Positions 1-9,367 of a stretch of DNA of 64,000 nucleotides are shown piece by piece (position 1 is the stretch's first letter; each line of letters starts with the position of its first letter). Position numbers and translations under genes: made by a program. Location of the stretch: positions 157,084 to 221,083 of the forward strand of contig CAIJNL010000014.1 in assembly GCA_903822005.1 (NCBI GenBank), in the 5' to 3' direction. Origin of the DNA: an uncultured Nitrospiraceae bacterium (GTDB taxonomy: Bacteria > Nitrospirota > Thermodesulfovibrionia > Thermodesulfovibrionales > Dissulfurispiraceae). The notes beneath the pieces are model-generated. The model did no database searches, was not told the origin of the DNA, and was given only the letters and a program-made list of their open reading frames with translations.

Positions 1-342
1 TTTCAGCGTAATCAGCAGCTTGTTATAATCGGGCGGTTTGAGAATAAAGTCATATGCGCCTTTTTTTATTGCATTTACGTCCGTAGGTACATCCCCGTAT
101 CCGGTCATGATTACAACAGGCAGGTGAGGATCGGCCTTGACGATCTGCTCCAGCACCTCAATGCCCCCGATCCCCGGCATCTTCAGATCGAGAAGCACGG
201 CATCAGGCAGGTTTTTATTGATAGAGCTTATAGCGCTCTCTCCGTCACTCTCCTCAATCACATCAAAACCTTCATCGGTCAGCACGCCGCCCACAATGGC
301 CCTTATGTCCGCCTCATCATCTATTAACAGTATCCTCTGCAT
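1..342 (-). CDS. Response regulator, N-terminal receiver domain (partial)
   Basis: Reading from the ATG at 342 towards the window edge gives 114 codons of a CheY-like receiver with no stop, so the protein continues outside the window. Visible: the acidic pair in the IDDE stretch (residues 8-9), the phospho-acceptor Asp in LLDLKMPG near residue 51, the MTG switch Thr near residue 80, and a KPP motif near residue 103. It lies 36 bp downstream of the sensor kinase ending at 379, so the two form a two-component pair. The GAYDFILKP style is common in NtrC-family regulators, but the output domain is not in the window. Confidence 0.93.
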   Translation of the reverse strand, partial: MQRILLIDDEADIRAIVGGVLTDEGFDVIEESDGESAISSINKNLPDAVLLDLKMPGIGGIEVLEQIVKADPHLPVVIMTGYGDVPTDVNAIKKGAYDFILKPPDYNKLLITLK

Positions 343-378
343 TTAAACTCCCTTCTCCGGGTTATATTCTCTCGCCAG

Positions 379-1941
379 TCAATCTTTTTCAAATAGAGGC
401 AGATATATCCTGAACTCCGCGCCCCTGCCCTCTTCCGAGAATATTGATATGCTGCCCTTATGCTCTTCAACAATTCCGTAAACGATCGAAAGTCCCAGCC
501 CCGTGCCTTTTCCGACTTCCTTTGTCGTATAAAACGGCTCAAATATCCTCTCCTTGATATCTTCACTTATTCCCCTGCCTGTGTCCTTCACTGATATGAG
601 CGCATAACTTCCGGGCGTCAGTAATTCAGCCCCGGCTGCAGCCTGCTCTTCAAGCAGGACCTGATCGGTACGGATCTCCAGGCTGCCCCCATTTGCCATG
701 GCATCACGCGCATTGATTGCAAGGTTCAGTAACACCTGCTCCAGCTGAAACGGGTCTCCCTTGACTATCAAAGGACTTTTGCAGAGCAGAGGCACACATT
801 CTATTTCATCTCCAGTTACACTCGATATCATCGGGAGCAACTCCACTATTGCCGAATTGATCTCCACCGGTACATGCCGGGGTGACTTCCCCTGACTGAA
901 TACAAGAAGGCCATGTATGAGTATTCTCGCCCTGGATACCGAATTCCCCATATGGTAAAGATATTTGTGTTGGGGATGCTCCCTGCCTATGTTCTTCTTG
1001 AGAGCGAATACAGAACCCTCTACCGCTGTCAGTATGTTATTGAAATCGTGGGCAATACCTCTTGCGAGTGTGCCGACAGCCTCCATCTTCTCAGCATGCC
1101 TCAGGCGCTGTTCAAGCTCTTTTGATTCATGCTCGCGTCTCTTGAGGTTATCGGCCATCTCATTGAAGGCTGTAGCAAGCCGCCCAATCTCGTCTTCAGA
1201 CTTCAAAGATATCTTTTCTATCTCCAGTCCGGCCCCGAGCATCCGCACCTCGTCAGTCAGCTGCCTGAGCGGACTCAATGCCCGTTTGAGCACATAAAAT
1301 ATCATCATCGCCCCCGTCACCAGCATTATCAGGGCGACAGCCACGTTCTGAAGAATAATGGATATGCTGCTTGTCGCCAGTGATGAGGTGTCGAACAGGA
1401 TCCTTACGCTCCCGATTACCTTTTTTTCGGCTCCGGCCACAGATTCCGAAATATATATCGACTCATCGCGACCGGGCGCACTTTCAAGTATTACCGGCTC
1501 GACCATTTCAATTACATCTCGCAAGGAGAGCAGAGAACTTGATGGTCTCTCCGCCGATGCCCTGTCGTACGAAACGGCAAGCGCGGATGCATACTCCGGC
1601 TTTATCTTTTTGAAAAGTTCCCTCCCGTCAGCGGAAAATACAGATATGGACAGTACTTCCCTGTGGCTCATAATGCTGCTTATTGAATAATTAAGCTGTT
1701 CGCGGTTCTCCGCAAACACTCCTATGCGTACATTGTCCGCAACCAGTTTCGTCAGGGTCAGGTTCTCGGCCATCAGGGCGTCACGAGCACGGATCGTCTG
1801 ATAATAGACAGAGAGCATCGTAAAGATGACCGTACCCGCAACTGTGAAGGCAAAAAATATCCGGAACATCCTGAACGAGACAGACCCGCCACCGGTCCAT
1901 TCCCTGAATAAACTTTTAACCCTTATCGCTATTCCGTCCAT
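379..1941 (-). CDS. Membrane sensor histidine kinase
   Basis: Inner-membrane sensor kinase of 520 residues. Transmembrane helices lie near residues 27-47 and 194-217 and enclose a periplasmic sensor domain of about 145 residues. HAMP follows (about 218-270), then the HisKA dimerisation helix with phospho-acceptor His298 in GIAHDFNN, then a HATPase_c domain with N box NLAINARDAMANG and G boxes DTGRGIS and GTGLGLS. The AHDFNN form is typical of kinases that partner with NtrC-type or receiver-only regulators, and the regulator gene follows immediately at 342. The ligand cannot be read from the sequence. The start is the first Met of the frame; there is a second plausible Met at residue 25. Confidence 0.94.
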   Translation of the reverse strand: MDGIAIRVKSLFREWTGGGSVSFRMFRIFFAFTVAGTVIFTMLSVYYQTIRARDALMAENLTLTKLVADNVRIGVFAENREQLNYSISSIMSHREVLSISVFSADGRELFKKIKPEYASALAVSYDRASAERPSSSLLSLRDVIEMVEPVILESAPGRDESIYISESVAGAEKKVIGSVRILFDTSSLATSSISIILQNVAVALIMLVTGAMMIFYVLKRALSPLRQLTDEVRMLGAGLEIEKISLKSEDEIGRLATAFNEMADNLKRREHESKELEQRLRHAEKMEAVGTLARGIAHDFNNILTAVEGSVFALKKNIGREHPQHKYLYHMGNSVSRARILIHGLLVFSQGKSPRHVPVEINSAIVELLPMISSVTGDEIECVPLLCKSPLIVKGDPFQLEQVLLNLAINARDAMANGGSLEIRTDQVLLEEQAAAGAELLTPGSYALISVKDTGRGISEDIKERIFEPFYTTKEVGKGTGLGLSIVYGIVEEHKGSISIFSEEGRGAEFRIYLPLFEKD

Positions 1942-2717
1942 TATTCCACCATTATGCTTTTTGTGAACACTGCCTCTTTGATGAGTATCGCAAGCTTCCC
2001 TGCTATTTTCGTGTTAATAATCAACAGGTTTATTGCAGCGCAAAGTTTTGCCTGAAAAGAGATGACAGTTACTGCCTCGTGAATCTACAACAAAAGTTTG
2101 TAAATAGCAGACTCGAGAGTTGTGACTAAGGTGATGCCCTGCAAACAACATGTTTAATAATACTACAAGTGCAACTATATATACCCACAATAATTTATAA
2201 CATTTTGCACGCGATTTGTCACCTGTTATTTTGCAATTCAGAACACCCATGCCCAACAATATCCAAAAATCGCCTGTGGAAGTCAGGGAGCAACCTGACC
2301 TTGCGGCATATCCCGATATTTCCGGCAATATGCGGGCTAAGCTGCCTTCTATGGCTCCGAATCTTGCCTCGCCAAATAAGCTCAGTACACTCTGTGTAAT
2401 ACAGTCTCAAAAAGAAACAGTGCCACATATCTGATTAGCACCTCAACGGCCGCGGCGTGTCTTCGATTCTATCGCCACAGAATACAGCCTGCTATTACAC
2501 GCACATCAAGTATGAGATTGAGACGGCAATGGCGGCTGACTCGATGTCTCGGTGTGACCTTCCTTGCGATTCTAAACGGTAGATAGTATGTGCGTCTTTA
2601 AGATCATGCGGTTGTTTCGATGAACTGATCTTATTCAGCGAGACAAGAGGCAGCTGTCCTTGCCGTCTTCATGATATTGTTTCTTTTGACTTCAGCCAAA
2701 ATGTTTTATACTATCTG
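1942..2717. other. 776-bp intergenic region without a supported gene
   Basis: Between the kinase start and the TIGR02757 gene I see no convincing coding sequence. A minus-strand frame of 104 codons at 2014-2328 has no recognisable domain or ribosome binding site. The right part (2522-2667) is copy 1 of a dispersed repeat, listed separately. A promoter for the downstream gene must lie here, but I cannot assign it. Confidence 0.6.
2522..2667 (+). repeat. Dispersed ~146-bp non-coding repeat, copy 1
   Basis: This stretch matches the reverse complement of 5191-5337 over its whole length. The block with TCGGTGTGACCTTCCTTGCG is almost identical in both, as is the terminal block with GCGAGACAAGAGGC followed by TGTCCTTGCCGTC. 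The terminal block also recurs at 23881-23947. No reading frame is shared between copies, so the conservation is at DNA or RNA level. Copies 1 and 2 face each other across two genes. Confidence 0.85.
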
Positions 2718-3560
2718 GTGGCAAAAATTCAACATGATGAGCTGAAGCGCATCCTCGATCAATTCTATGCTGACTTCGATTTCGAGGGGACTATTGCCCG
2801 CGACCCGATAGAATTCCCGCACTCATATTCAAGACCCGAAGATAAAGAAATAGCAGGACTCATTTCAGCCTCATTCGCTTATGGCAACGTGAAACTCTTC
2901 AAGGCGGTTTTGCGAGAGCTTTTCTCAAAGATGGGCAGCAGCCCGTATGAATTCCTCCTGAACTTCAACTACAAAAAAGACGGGATACTATTCAGCGGCC
3001 TCAAATACCGCTTTAATGAAAATGCCGACATAATCGCTTTTTTTCATATACTCCACGGGACCCTTGTAAAACACGGCTCCATACAGCAGACCTTCAAACT
3101 GCATTACAGCCATGACGACCCTGATATCAGCAGGGGGCTTGCTGGACTTGTTGATACCATGCTGCAGGTCGATACCTCGCCCGTCTATGGCAGCAATGCG
3201 CGGCCAGCAGGGCTTCTGCAGCTTTTGACATCTCCGGAAAAGGGCAGCGCCTGCAAAAGGATGAATCTCTTCCTACGCTGGATGATAAGGGACAAAGACA
3301 TCGATTTCGGCATATGGAAGGGGATTCCAAAAGGCAAGCTGATGATTCCACTAGACACTCACATAGCCCGAATCGGGAAGTGCCTCGGCCTGACATCCCG
3401 TGCGTCAGCTGACTGGAAAATGGCAGTCGAAATTACCGACTCGCTTAAAAGGCTCGATCCGGATGACCCGATAAAATATGACTTCGCTCTCTGCCATCAG
3501 GGGATATCAGGTGTATGTAGCGCAAAAAACTGCTCTGATTGCAGCCTTTTTGTTAAATAG
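2718..3560 (+). CDS. TIGR02757 (DUF2400) family protein
   Basis: A 280-residue protein of the TIGR02757/DUF2400 family, whose function is not established. Visible: the N-terminal helical region with the SYSRPEDKEIAGLISASFAYG stretch near residues 36-56, and a PLDTHIARIGKCLGL segment near residues 212-226. That segment resembles the helix-hairpin-helix and Asp region of endonuclease III-type proteins. The C-terminus carries four cysteines spaced C-x7-C-x4-C-x2-C (LCHQG to CSDC), which could hold an Fe-S cluster or zinc; this is inference. The start is GTG at 2718; no better in-frame ATG with a Shine-Dalgarno sequence is seen. It is co-directional with the beta-CASP gene 123 bp downstream. Confidence 0.85.
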   Translation: MAKIQHDELKRILDQFYADFDFEGTIARDPIEFPHSYSRPEDKEIAGLISASFAYGNVKLFKAVLRELFSKMGSSPYEFLLNFNYKKDGILFSGLKYRFNENADIIAFFHILHGTLVKHGSIQQTFKLHYSHDDPDISRGLAGLVDTMLQVDTSPVYGSNARPAGLLQLLTSPEKGSACKRMNLFLRWMIRDKDIDFGIWKGIPKGKLMIPLDTHIARIGKCLGLTSRASADWKMAVEITDSLKRLDPDDPIKYDFALCHQGISGVCSAKNCSDCSLFVK

Positions 3561-3683
3561 TCGCATTTTACACTGCTTTAGCTGTTTTAGTATTATTAGT
3601 CATGTTTTCATCCCGGCAGAATACAGGGTTGCTATTGAATCAGCCCGCAAAGCCGGGTTAATAAGGATAGACGGAGATGACGG

Positions 3684-5066
3684 ATGAAGATCAGATTTGA
3701 CGGCGCGGCCCGCATGGTAACAGGCTCATGCTTTCACCTTACCCTTAACAACCGGCAGTTCCTTGTAGACTGCGGAATGCGGCAGGGTAAAGACAGCAAG
3801 GAAATGAACAGGGCGCCCTTCCCTTTTGATCCTAAGGAGATCGAAACGCTTTTCCTGACACACGCGCATATAGACCACTCCGGCTTGATACCCCGCCTTG
3901 TTGAAAAGGGTTTCAGCGGCAGTATAATTACAACCGCCGCTACTGCCGATCTCGCGTCGGTAATGCTGCTCGATTCCGCGCATATACAGGAAAATGATGC
4001 CAAGTGGCTCACAAAAAAATCGTTCCGGACAGGCGAAGATATTACTTATGAACCTCTCTATACAGTACAGGACGCTCAGTCAGCTGCGCGGCTCTTTGAT
4101 AGAAAAAGCTATGGAAAGATGGAGCAGCACGGCAAGGGACTTAAGTACAGGTTTGTCGACGCCGGACATATACTCGGCTCCGGTTCGCTCGAATTGTTTT
4201 ATCAGGACAGCGCCAATGAAAAAAAGATCGTATTTTCGGGCGATATCGGGAAAAAAGACAACCCGATAATCAGAGACCCGCAGTCATCGGAAACAGCGGA
4301 TTATGTTGTGATGGAATCGACTTACGGCAACCGCCTGCACAAAAGCATGAAGGAAAGCATCGACGAGCTGGCTGACGCAATAAAGTCGACGTTCGCGCGC
4401 GGAGGCAATGTCATCATTCCTTCATTCGCCATAGGAAGGACACAGGACGTTCTATATATCCTGAACAAACTGGTAAATGAAGGCCGCCTGAACAAGCTCG
4501 AAATCTATGTGGACAGCCCGCTTGCTGAAGCTGCCACAAAGATCTACCTGGCGCACCCCGAAGTATACGATGAAGACGCGCGTAAGGTGCTCAGAGAACG
4601 TCAGACCTCTGGCCTCAAGCTCTATTTTACCGAATCCGTCCTTGAATCGCAGAAAATAAACAGCATACGCTCGGGCATAATCATCATTGCAGGCAGCGGC
4701 ATGTGCGAAGGCGGCAGGATACAGCACCATCTGAAGCATAATCTCTGGCGGCCTGAAAGCAGCATTATATTTGTCGGCTACCAGGCCGAAGGCACACTTG
4801 GCAGGGAGATCGTCGAGGGTGCCAAACATGTTTATGTGCTTGGGGAAAATATTGCAGTACGCGCCCATATCTATACCATCAACGGTTTTTCGGCCCACGC
4901 CGACAAAAAAGAGCTGCTCGAATGGCTCGGATCGATCTCGAACAAACCGGAAGTTTTCATTGTTCATGGCGAAGAATCAGCTGCCCTCGATTTTGCGGAA
5001 AGCGTGAGGCAGACACTGCAGCTGACCGTACATGTGCCCTCAGCAGGCGAGGAATTCGATATCTGA
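3684..5066 (+). CDS. MBL-fold beta-CASP RNase-like protein (CPSF/Ysh1 type)
   Basis: A 460-residue cytoplasmic metallo-beta-lactamase of the beta-CASP group, the prokaryotic CPSF73/Ysh1-like RNases. Visible: the zinc motif H60-x-H62-x-D64-H65 (THAHIDHSG), a further His in DAGHILGSG near residue 160, the Asp of FSGDIGKKD, and ESTYGNR. The beta-CASP insertion follows, with PSFAIGRTQDVLYIL, GSGMCEGGRIQHHL and GFSAHADKKEL, and a final VHGE. Length and motif order are normal for the family, so endo- or exoribonuclease activity is likely; substrate RNAs are unknown. The ATG at 3684 follows GGAGATGACGG. It lies inside the interval bounded by the inverted repeats. Confidence 0.92.
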   Translation: MKIRFDGAARMVTGSCFHLTLNNRQFLVDCGMRQGKDSKEMNRAPFPFDPKEIETLFLTHAHIDHSGLIPRLVEKGFSGSIITTAATADLASVMLLDSAHIQENDAKWLTKKSFRTGEDITYEPLYTVQDAQSAARLFDRKSYGKMEQHGKGLKYRFVDAGHILGSGSLELFYQDSANEKKIVFSGDIGKKDNPIIRDPQSSETADYVVMESTYGNRLHKSMKESIDELADAIKSTFARGGNVIIPSFAIGRTQDVLYILNKLVNEGRLNKLEIYVDSPLAEAATKIYLAHPEVYDEDARKVLRERQTSGLKLYFTESVLESQKINSIRSGIIIIAGSGMCEGGRIQHHLKHNLWRPESSIIFVGYQAEGTLGREIVEGAKHVYVLGENIAVRAHIYTINGFSAHADKKELLEWLGSISNKPEVFIVHGEESAALDFAESVRQTLQLTVHVPSAGEEFDI

Positions 5067-5638
5067 CGCCGCCGTTCAGCCGTATGAAGACAGCAAGGTC
5101 AACTGCACTTGTCTTCACTGACAAGCAAATCAGCACTCCTGTATCTTTACGCCGTCAGCGGCTGCCGAAAAGAATCCATGCCCATTATGGGACGGCAAGG
5201 ACAACCGCCTCTTGTCTCGCTGAATAAGACCACTTTATCTTAACAACCGCATTATCTGAAAAACGCATAATACTGTCTTCTGTATAGAATCGCAAGGAAG
5301 GTCACACCGAGACATCGAGTCGGCTGCCCTCGCCGTCCCTATCCGCACACCATGGATTCTATTTGATAGCCGACGGCGGTGGCCGGATCGAGAGCGCAGC
5401 GTCGCCGTTGGGGCCTCACATATGGAAATAAATTTGAGCGTTTTGCCGAAGCCGGCGTTTATTGTGGTTACCTACAGTGATTCAGCAAGCCGAGATACGG
5501 TTACCGTTGACGGCATAAAAGCACTAACTTATAGGCCAGATATTGAGACACGCTGCTGTTGCCCTTGCCGTCTGTCTTGCTTCCGATCTTTCTGTAATAC
5601 TTGAATACTATGTCCAATACGCTTTATTCTAATAATCT
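5067..5638. other. 572-bp intergenic region without a supported gene
   Basis: No coding sequence is supported. The region holds copy 2 of the dispersed repeat (5191-5337). A short degenerate relative of the repeat's terminal block (GAGACACGCTG, then TTGCCCTTGCCGTC) appears at 5544-5571. The remaining sequence is unassigned and must contain the tsaD promoter. Confidence 0.55.
5191..5337 (-). repeat. Dispersed ~146-bp non-coding repeat, copy 2 (inverted)
   Basis: Reverse-complement copy of 2522-2667, with the same two conserved blocks in the same order and at nearly the same spacing. The middle segment (GATAATGCGGTTGTTAAG in this orientation) matches copy 3 at 23881 better than copy 1. Together copies 1 and 2 form a long inverted repeat with a ~2.5-kb interior. 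Confidence 0.85.
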
Positions 5639-6661
5639 ATGTATATCCTCGGAATAGATACTTCGTGCGATGATACCTCTGCCGCTGTTCTACGGGACGG
5701 CAGCGAGATGCTGTCCAATATAGTCTCGTCCCAGACTGCCATACACCAGAAATACGGCGGCATCGTCCCTGAACTTGCGTCCCGCCGCCATATCGAGATG
5801 ATCTGGCCGGTTGTTGACGAGGCCCTTGCTGCTGCCGGCATTACTCTTGACAATGTGGACGCTATCGCCGTATGCAACGGCCCGGGCCTGATAGGCTCCC
5901 TGCTGGTTGGCTGCGGATTTGCCAAGGCAGCCGCTTACGCGAAAAAAATTCCTCTCATTGCCGTAAACCACCTCGAAGGCCATATCCTTTCTACCTTCCT
6001 TGAAGATAAGCGTCCCGAGTTTCCTTTTCTCTCGCTTGTAGTATCAGGCGGGCACACGAGCATCTACCTTGCCGAAGGCTTCGGCAGATACATTGAACTC
6101 GGCAGGACAAGAGACGACGCTGCAGGCGAGGCTTTTGACAAGGTCTCGAAACTTCTTGGGCTTGGCTATCCGGGTGGACCTGTGATCGACAGGCTCGCGT
6201 CCCTGGGGAATCCGAAGGCCTTCAGCTTGCCGAGGGCTTATCTGCCTGATTCATACGATTTCAGTTTCAGCGGTATGAAAACGGCCGTAAGAAATCTGAT
6301 ACAAAAGGACGGCAGCCACGAAAAAGAGGCGGAGACAACTGAATTCGCAAAAAATGTTGCTGCGTCGTTTCAGGCATCCATGGTTGATGTGCTGGTGCGC
6401 AAGATGGAGTGGGCCATTGAGGGAAAGGGCATCACGCGGATGACAGTCTCCGGCGGCGTGGCTGCAAACAATGAGCTGCGCAGCAGGATGGCCGAAATGG
6501 CAGCCCAAAAAAATATTGAGCTTTATCTGCCATCGCGCGGGCTCTGCACTGACAACGCGGCCATGATAGCCGCGGCAGGCTATCCGAGGTTCATGGCCGG
6601 AGAGTTATCGGGCATGGAGTTGAACCCCAAGGCTTATCTGCCACTCGGGGTCCAGGGGTAG
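5639..6661 (+). CDS. tsaD: tRNA N6-adenosine threonylcarbamoyltransferase TsaD
   Basis: TsaD (Gcp/YgjD/Kae1) transfers the threonylcarbamoyl group from threonylcarbamoyl-AMP to A37 of ANN-decoding tRNAs, acting with TsaB and TsaE. The 340-residue length is typical. Visible: the ASKHA nucleotide-binding start GIDTSCDDTSAAV (5-17), the metal-binding H111-x3-H115 in NHLEGH, the VVSGGHTS loop near residues 133-140, the GEAFDKVSKLLGLGYPGGP stretch near 163-181, and the C-terminal CTDNAAMIA metal site. The start is ATG; the intergenic region before it is over 500 bp, so it probably has its own promoter. It ends 27 bp from the convergent ccsA. Confidence 0.97.
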   Translation: MYILGIDTSCDDTSAAVLRDGSEMLSNIVSSQTAIHQKYGGIVPELASRRHIEMIWPVVDEALAAAGITLDNVDAIAVCNGPGLIGSLLVGCGFAKAAAYAKKIPLIAVNHLEGHILSTFLEDKRPEFPFLSLVVSGGHTSIYLAEGFGRYIELGRTRDDAAGEAFDKVSKLLGLGYPGGPVIDRLASLGNPKAFSLPRAYLPDSYDFSFSGMKTAVRNLIQKDGSHEKEAETTEFAKNVAASFQASMVDVLVRKMEWAIEGKGITRMTVSGGVAANNELRSRMAEMAAQKNIELYLPSRGLCTDNAAMIAAAGYPRFMAGELSGMELNPKAYLPLGVQG

Positions 6662-6688
6662 CCCCACTCTCTTGACTTCTGCCGTTAC

Positions 6689-7774
6689 TTATGCGCCGCC
6701 GTAGGAATGCAGCCCGCTCAAAAGCAGATTGACCCCGAGATACGTAAACATGGTCACCGCAAAACCGATTACCGCCAGAACCGCTATCTTGTTCCCGCGC
6801 CAGCCGCGCATCTGCCTTGCATGCAGATAGAAGGCATAAACGAACCATATTATCAGCGACCAGGTCTCCTTGGGGTCCCAACTCCAATACTTTCCCCATG
6901 CCTGGTCAGCCCATACAGCGCCGAAAATCAGCCCTCCGATGGTGAATATCGGAAAGCCTATCGCTATGAGCCTGTAAGTGATGTCTTCAAGCATGTCAGG
7001 AGTAACAGAGAATGAGAGTATCAGCTTCCTGAGGGCATCACCGTATCTCCAGGCAAGAAAGACAAAACCTCCCAGTGAAGCGAAGCTTGCGGCCGTTACA
7101 GCGGCATATTCACTCCTGAATGTCGCCTTGAAGAGATAATTCTGTATGAATGCCTGCGAAGATCTCGCAGCTATTTTCAGGGTTATGAAATCAATGCTCA
7201 TGGCCACAAGCGCCCCCGCGAAAAGCCCGATCGTGGCTGTCCAGAAGATATAAGGAAAGCTCCTGCGGTCTTCAGTGTTAACAGCCAGGTACATGAGGGC
7301 CGTAGCAAACGATATCGCAAAAGCCGCATAAGCAATAAAGCTCATTGTCACATGGGCCAGCAGCCAGTTGCTCTGAAGCGCGGGCACAAGAGGCTGTATC
7401 TCTGCCGATACTCCGCCTATACTGATAAAAGCGAGCGTAATGCCTGCTATAGGAGTTACAAACGCGCCAAAGGAACGGGTCTTGTATATCCATTCAATTA
7501 TGAGATAACCCAGTATTATGCACCAGACAAAAAATACAAGGGACTCGTAAAGGTTTGTCAGAGGCACTGATCTCAATAGTCCCATCCCGCCTATTGCGCT
7601 GAACTCTTTCCAGCGCAGGCCGAAACCTATGGTCTGGGAGACAAAACCGATTATGGTCACGGTAGTGGCCGCAACCCCTACCATGCCGCCCCTGAAGGCA
7701 AGGTACGCAATGTAGGCCACCATGGCAAGTATGTAAGCAATAGTTGCTACGCCGAAAAAGACTGAACTGTCCAT
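6689..7774 (-). CDS. ccsA: Cytochrome c biogenesis protein CcsA/ResC (system II haem handler)
   Basis: Integral membrane protein of 361 residues from the HMWP (haem-handling) family. With ResB it exports haem and attaches it to apocytochromes c. The tryptophan-rich WWD-type signature WGKYWSWDPKETWSLIIW lies near residues 295-312, and at least eight hydrophobic helices are visible. Conserved His residues occur in TM loops (for example LLAHVTMSF and YLHARQ). It follows resB by 21 bp on the same strand, the usual order. The upstream operon encodes apocytochromes with 3 and 9 CXXCH motifs, plausible clients. Databases also name this family CcsB, so the symbol depends on nomenclature. Confidence 0.94.
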   Translation of the reverse strand: MDSSVFFGVATIAYILAMVAYIAYLAFRGGMVGVAATTVTIIGFVSQTIGFGLRWKEFSAIGGMGLLRSVPLTNLYESLVFFVWCIILGYLIIEWIYKTRSFGAFVTPIAGITLAFISIGGVSAEIQPLVPALQSNWLLAHVTMSFIAYAAFAISFATALMYLAVNTEDRRSFPYIFWTATIGLFAGALVAMSIDFITLKIAARSSQAFIQNYLFKATFRSEYAAVTAASFASLGGFVFLAWRYGDALRKLILSFSVTPDMLEDITYRLIAIGFPIFTIGGLIFGAVWADQAWGKYWSWDPKETWSLIIWFVYAFYLHARQMRGWRGNKIAVLAVIGFAVTMFTYLGVNLLLSGLHSYGGA

Positions 7775-7795
7775 AATATATCTCCCCGGTCCTTT

Positions 7796-9250
7796 CTAAC
7801 TCTTGGTCTTTTCAAGCTCTGCTGCCAGCCTGTCAAGCCTGTGGTCAAAAGCGATCCTGTTTTTATTGATCGATGCGGCGATGGTAAGCCTCGTCTTGTC
7901 CTTCTCTTCCTTTACTCGTATCCATATGCGGGCATGGCTCATGAAAAAAGCTATATAAAGACCTATGGCCATCACCAGGCACCCGAGATAGACGATCCAT
8001 ACACCTGGGTCCTTCCTCACCTGAAGCCCCGTATACTGCGCCCCCCAGAGGTCCTTGAACTCTATGACCCCGGCTGGTGTACGCCAGGTGTCGGAATAAT
8101 TCTTCAATATCCATTGTCTCGATTTGACCTTGCCGCCCTCGGATATCTCCACAAACACTGCCGGGTTTATCATCGATTCCGCAAATGTGAAGAGGTCTCC
8201 CTTTGAGTTGACAGCCAGCGCCGGACTGAAATCAGCAACCTTGACCGACATGTTTGTGCCGGGGACCTTGAATGATCCCTCGAATTTAAGGCTCACATCT
8301 TCCCTGGGACTGTTCATGGGCATAACGCTGAATTTAAAAAGGGCCTCCCTGTTCGGGAAAAAACCATAGGTCGACTGGTAAAAGGTCACACCTTTATATG
8401 TCAGCGGATTGTTGACGCCGATCTCCTGCGTCAGCACCTCGCGCCCATTCTCGATAACAGTAAGAATACTCTTGTAGTCTTTCGGCCTTTCGGATTCTGG
8501 ATAGAAGGAGACCTCGAAATCATCGCATCTTAGTTCGAAACCGAGCGGAAAATCTTTTCCGTTATTGGCACGGGCCGTTGATGAAGATGTGCCCTCAAGC
8601 AGTTTCAGTGACCCGCCAACCCCGTACTTGAGACCGATTACAGCGCCGATGAGTATTAGGAGTATGCTCAGATGGGTCACATATACGCCAAGCCGGCTGT
8701 AGCGGCCTTTTTCTGCCAGGACCTGCACAAGCCCCTCTGACTTTACGACCTCGCCTTTGAAGCCTATCTTCTTCAATGCCTCAACTGCCTTGTTCCCCGC
8801 ATTCTCCGCATTTGCCTTTATCACAACCTCGCGTCCGGGTGAACCCGCCCCAAAACCCTCAGCGCCGAGCGGCTTCTGGGGCTGTCTCACCAGCTTCCAT
8901 GTTACCGGCAGTCTTTCGATAGAGCATATGACAAGGTTCATTGCAAACAGGAACAGCAGGGCGATAAACCACCATGAATTGAACATGTCGGTGAAGCCCA
9001 GATAATCGAGCACCCCGTACACCGTATGCGCAGACGATATGCCGAATATCTTTGCGAGCAGCTTTATGTTGTTCTCGGACGCCGCCTGCTGTTCAATAAT
9101 AGTACCCACTATTGAAGTGAGCGAGATGCATGAAAAGACTATCACCGCCAGCTTTACAGACGCGAAAAAGCTCCAGATTCTGTCGATGATGCTGTTTTTA
9201 CCGGTATCTGTTTTATCCAATTCATCTCTCCTTGAAATATAATCCTGCAC
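7796..9250 (-). CDS. resB: Cytochrome c biogenesis protein ResB (Ccs1)
   Basis: ResB/Ccs1 forms the system II cytochrome c synthetase with CcsA. The 484-residue protein has the expected plan: a cytoplasmic N-terminus, a first membrane helix at about 28-50 (SVKLAVIVFSCISLTSIVGT), a second near 90-110 and a third near 185-205. A large extracytoplasmic domain of about 200 residues follows, with VNNPLTYKGVTFYQSTYGF, a highly conserved ResB segment, and then a final helix near 420-440. It lies directly upstream of ccsA. Spacing to the MoeA-like gene upstream is 117 bp on the same strand, so it could still be co-transcribed with the cytochrome operon. Confidence 0.93.
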   Translation of the reverse strand: MQDYISRRDELDKTDTGKNSIIDRIWSFFASVKLAVIVFSCISLTSIVGTIIEQQAASENNIKLLAKIFGISSAHTVYGVLDYLGFTDMFNSWWFIALLFLFAMNLVICSIERLPVTWKLVRQPQKPLGAEGFGAGSPGREVVIKANAENAGNKAVEALKKIGFKGEVVKSEGLVQVLAEKGRYSRLGVYVTHLSILLILIGAVIGLKYGVGGSLKLLEGTSSSTARANNGKDFPLGFELRCDDFEVSFYPESERPKDYKSILTVIENGREVLTQEIGVNNPLTYKGVTFYQSTYGFFPNREALFKFSVMPMNSPREDVSLKFEGSFKVPGTNMSVKVADFSPALAVNSKGDLFTFAESMINPAVFVEISEGGKVKSRQWILKNYSDTWRTPAGVIEFKDLWGAQYTGLQVRKDPGVWIVYLGCLVMAIGLYIAFFMSHARIWIRVKEEKDKTRLTIAASINKNRIAFDHRLDRLAAELEKTKS

Positions 9251-9367
9251 ATTCTGAATTGCCTGTTTCAGCAGACAGGCTACAGTAAACTTAAGCCAAT
9301 ATTATACCCGATTCACATGAGGAACAAAAATGCCGGGGCCGCACCTTTGCATTCGGAAAAGATCGGT

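Noticed and set aside
2014..2328. Minus-strand frame of 104 codons in the first intergenic gap
   Set aside because: No domain, no ribosome binding site, odd composition with many Cys and Ser; no support beyond being open.
5544..5571. Possible fourth copy of the dispersed repeat
   Set aside because: Only about half of the 28 bases match the terminal block and the flanks do not; may be chance or a decayed copy.
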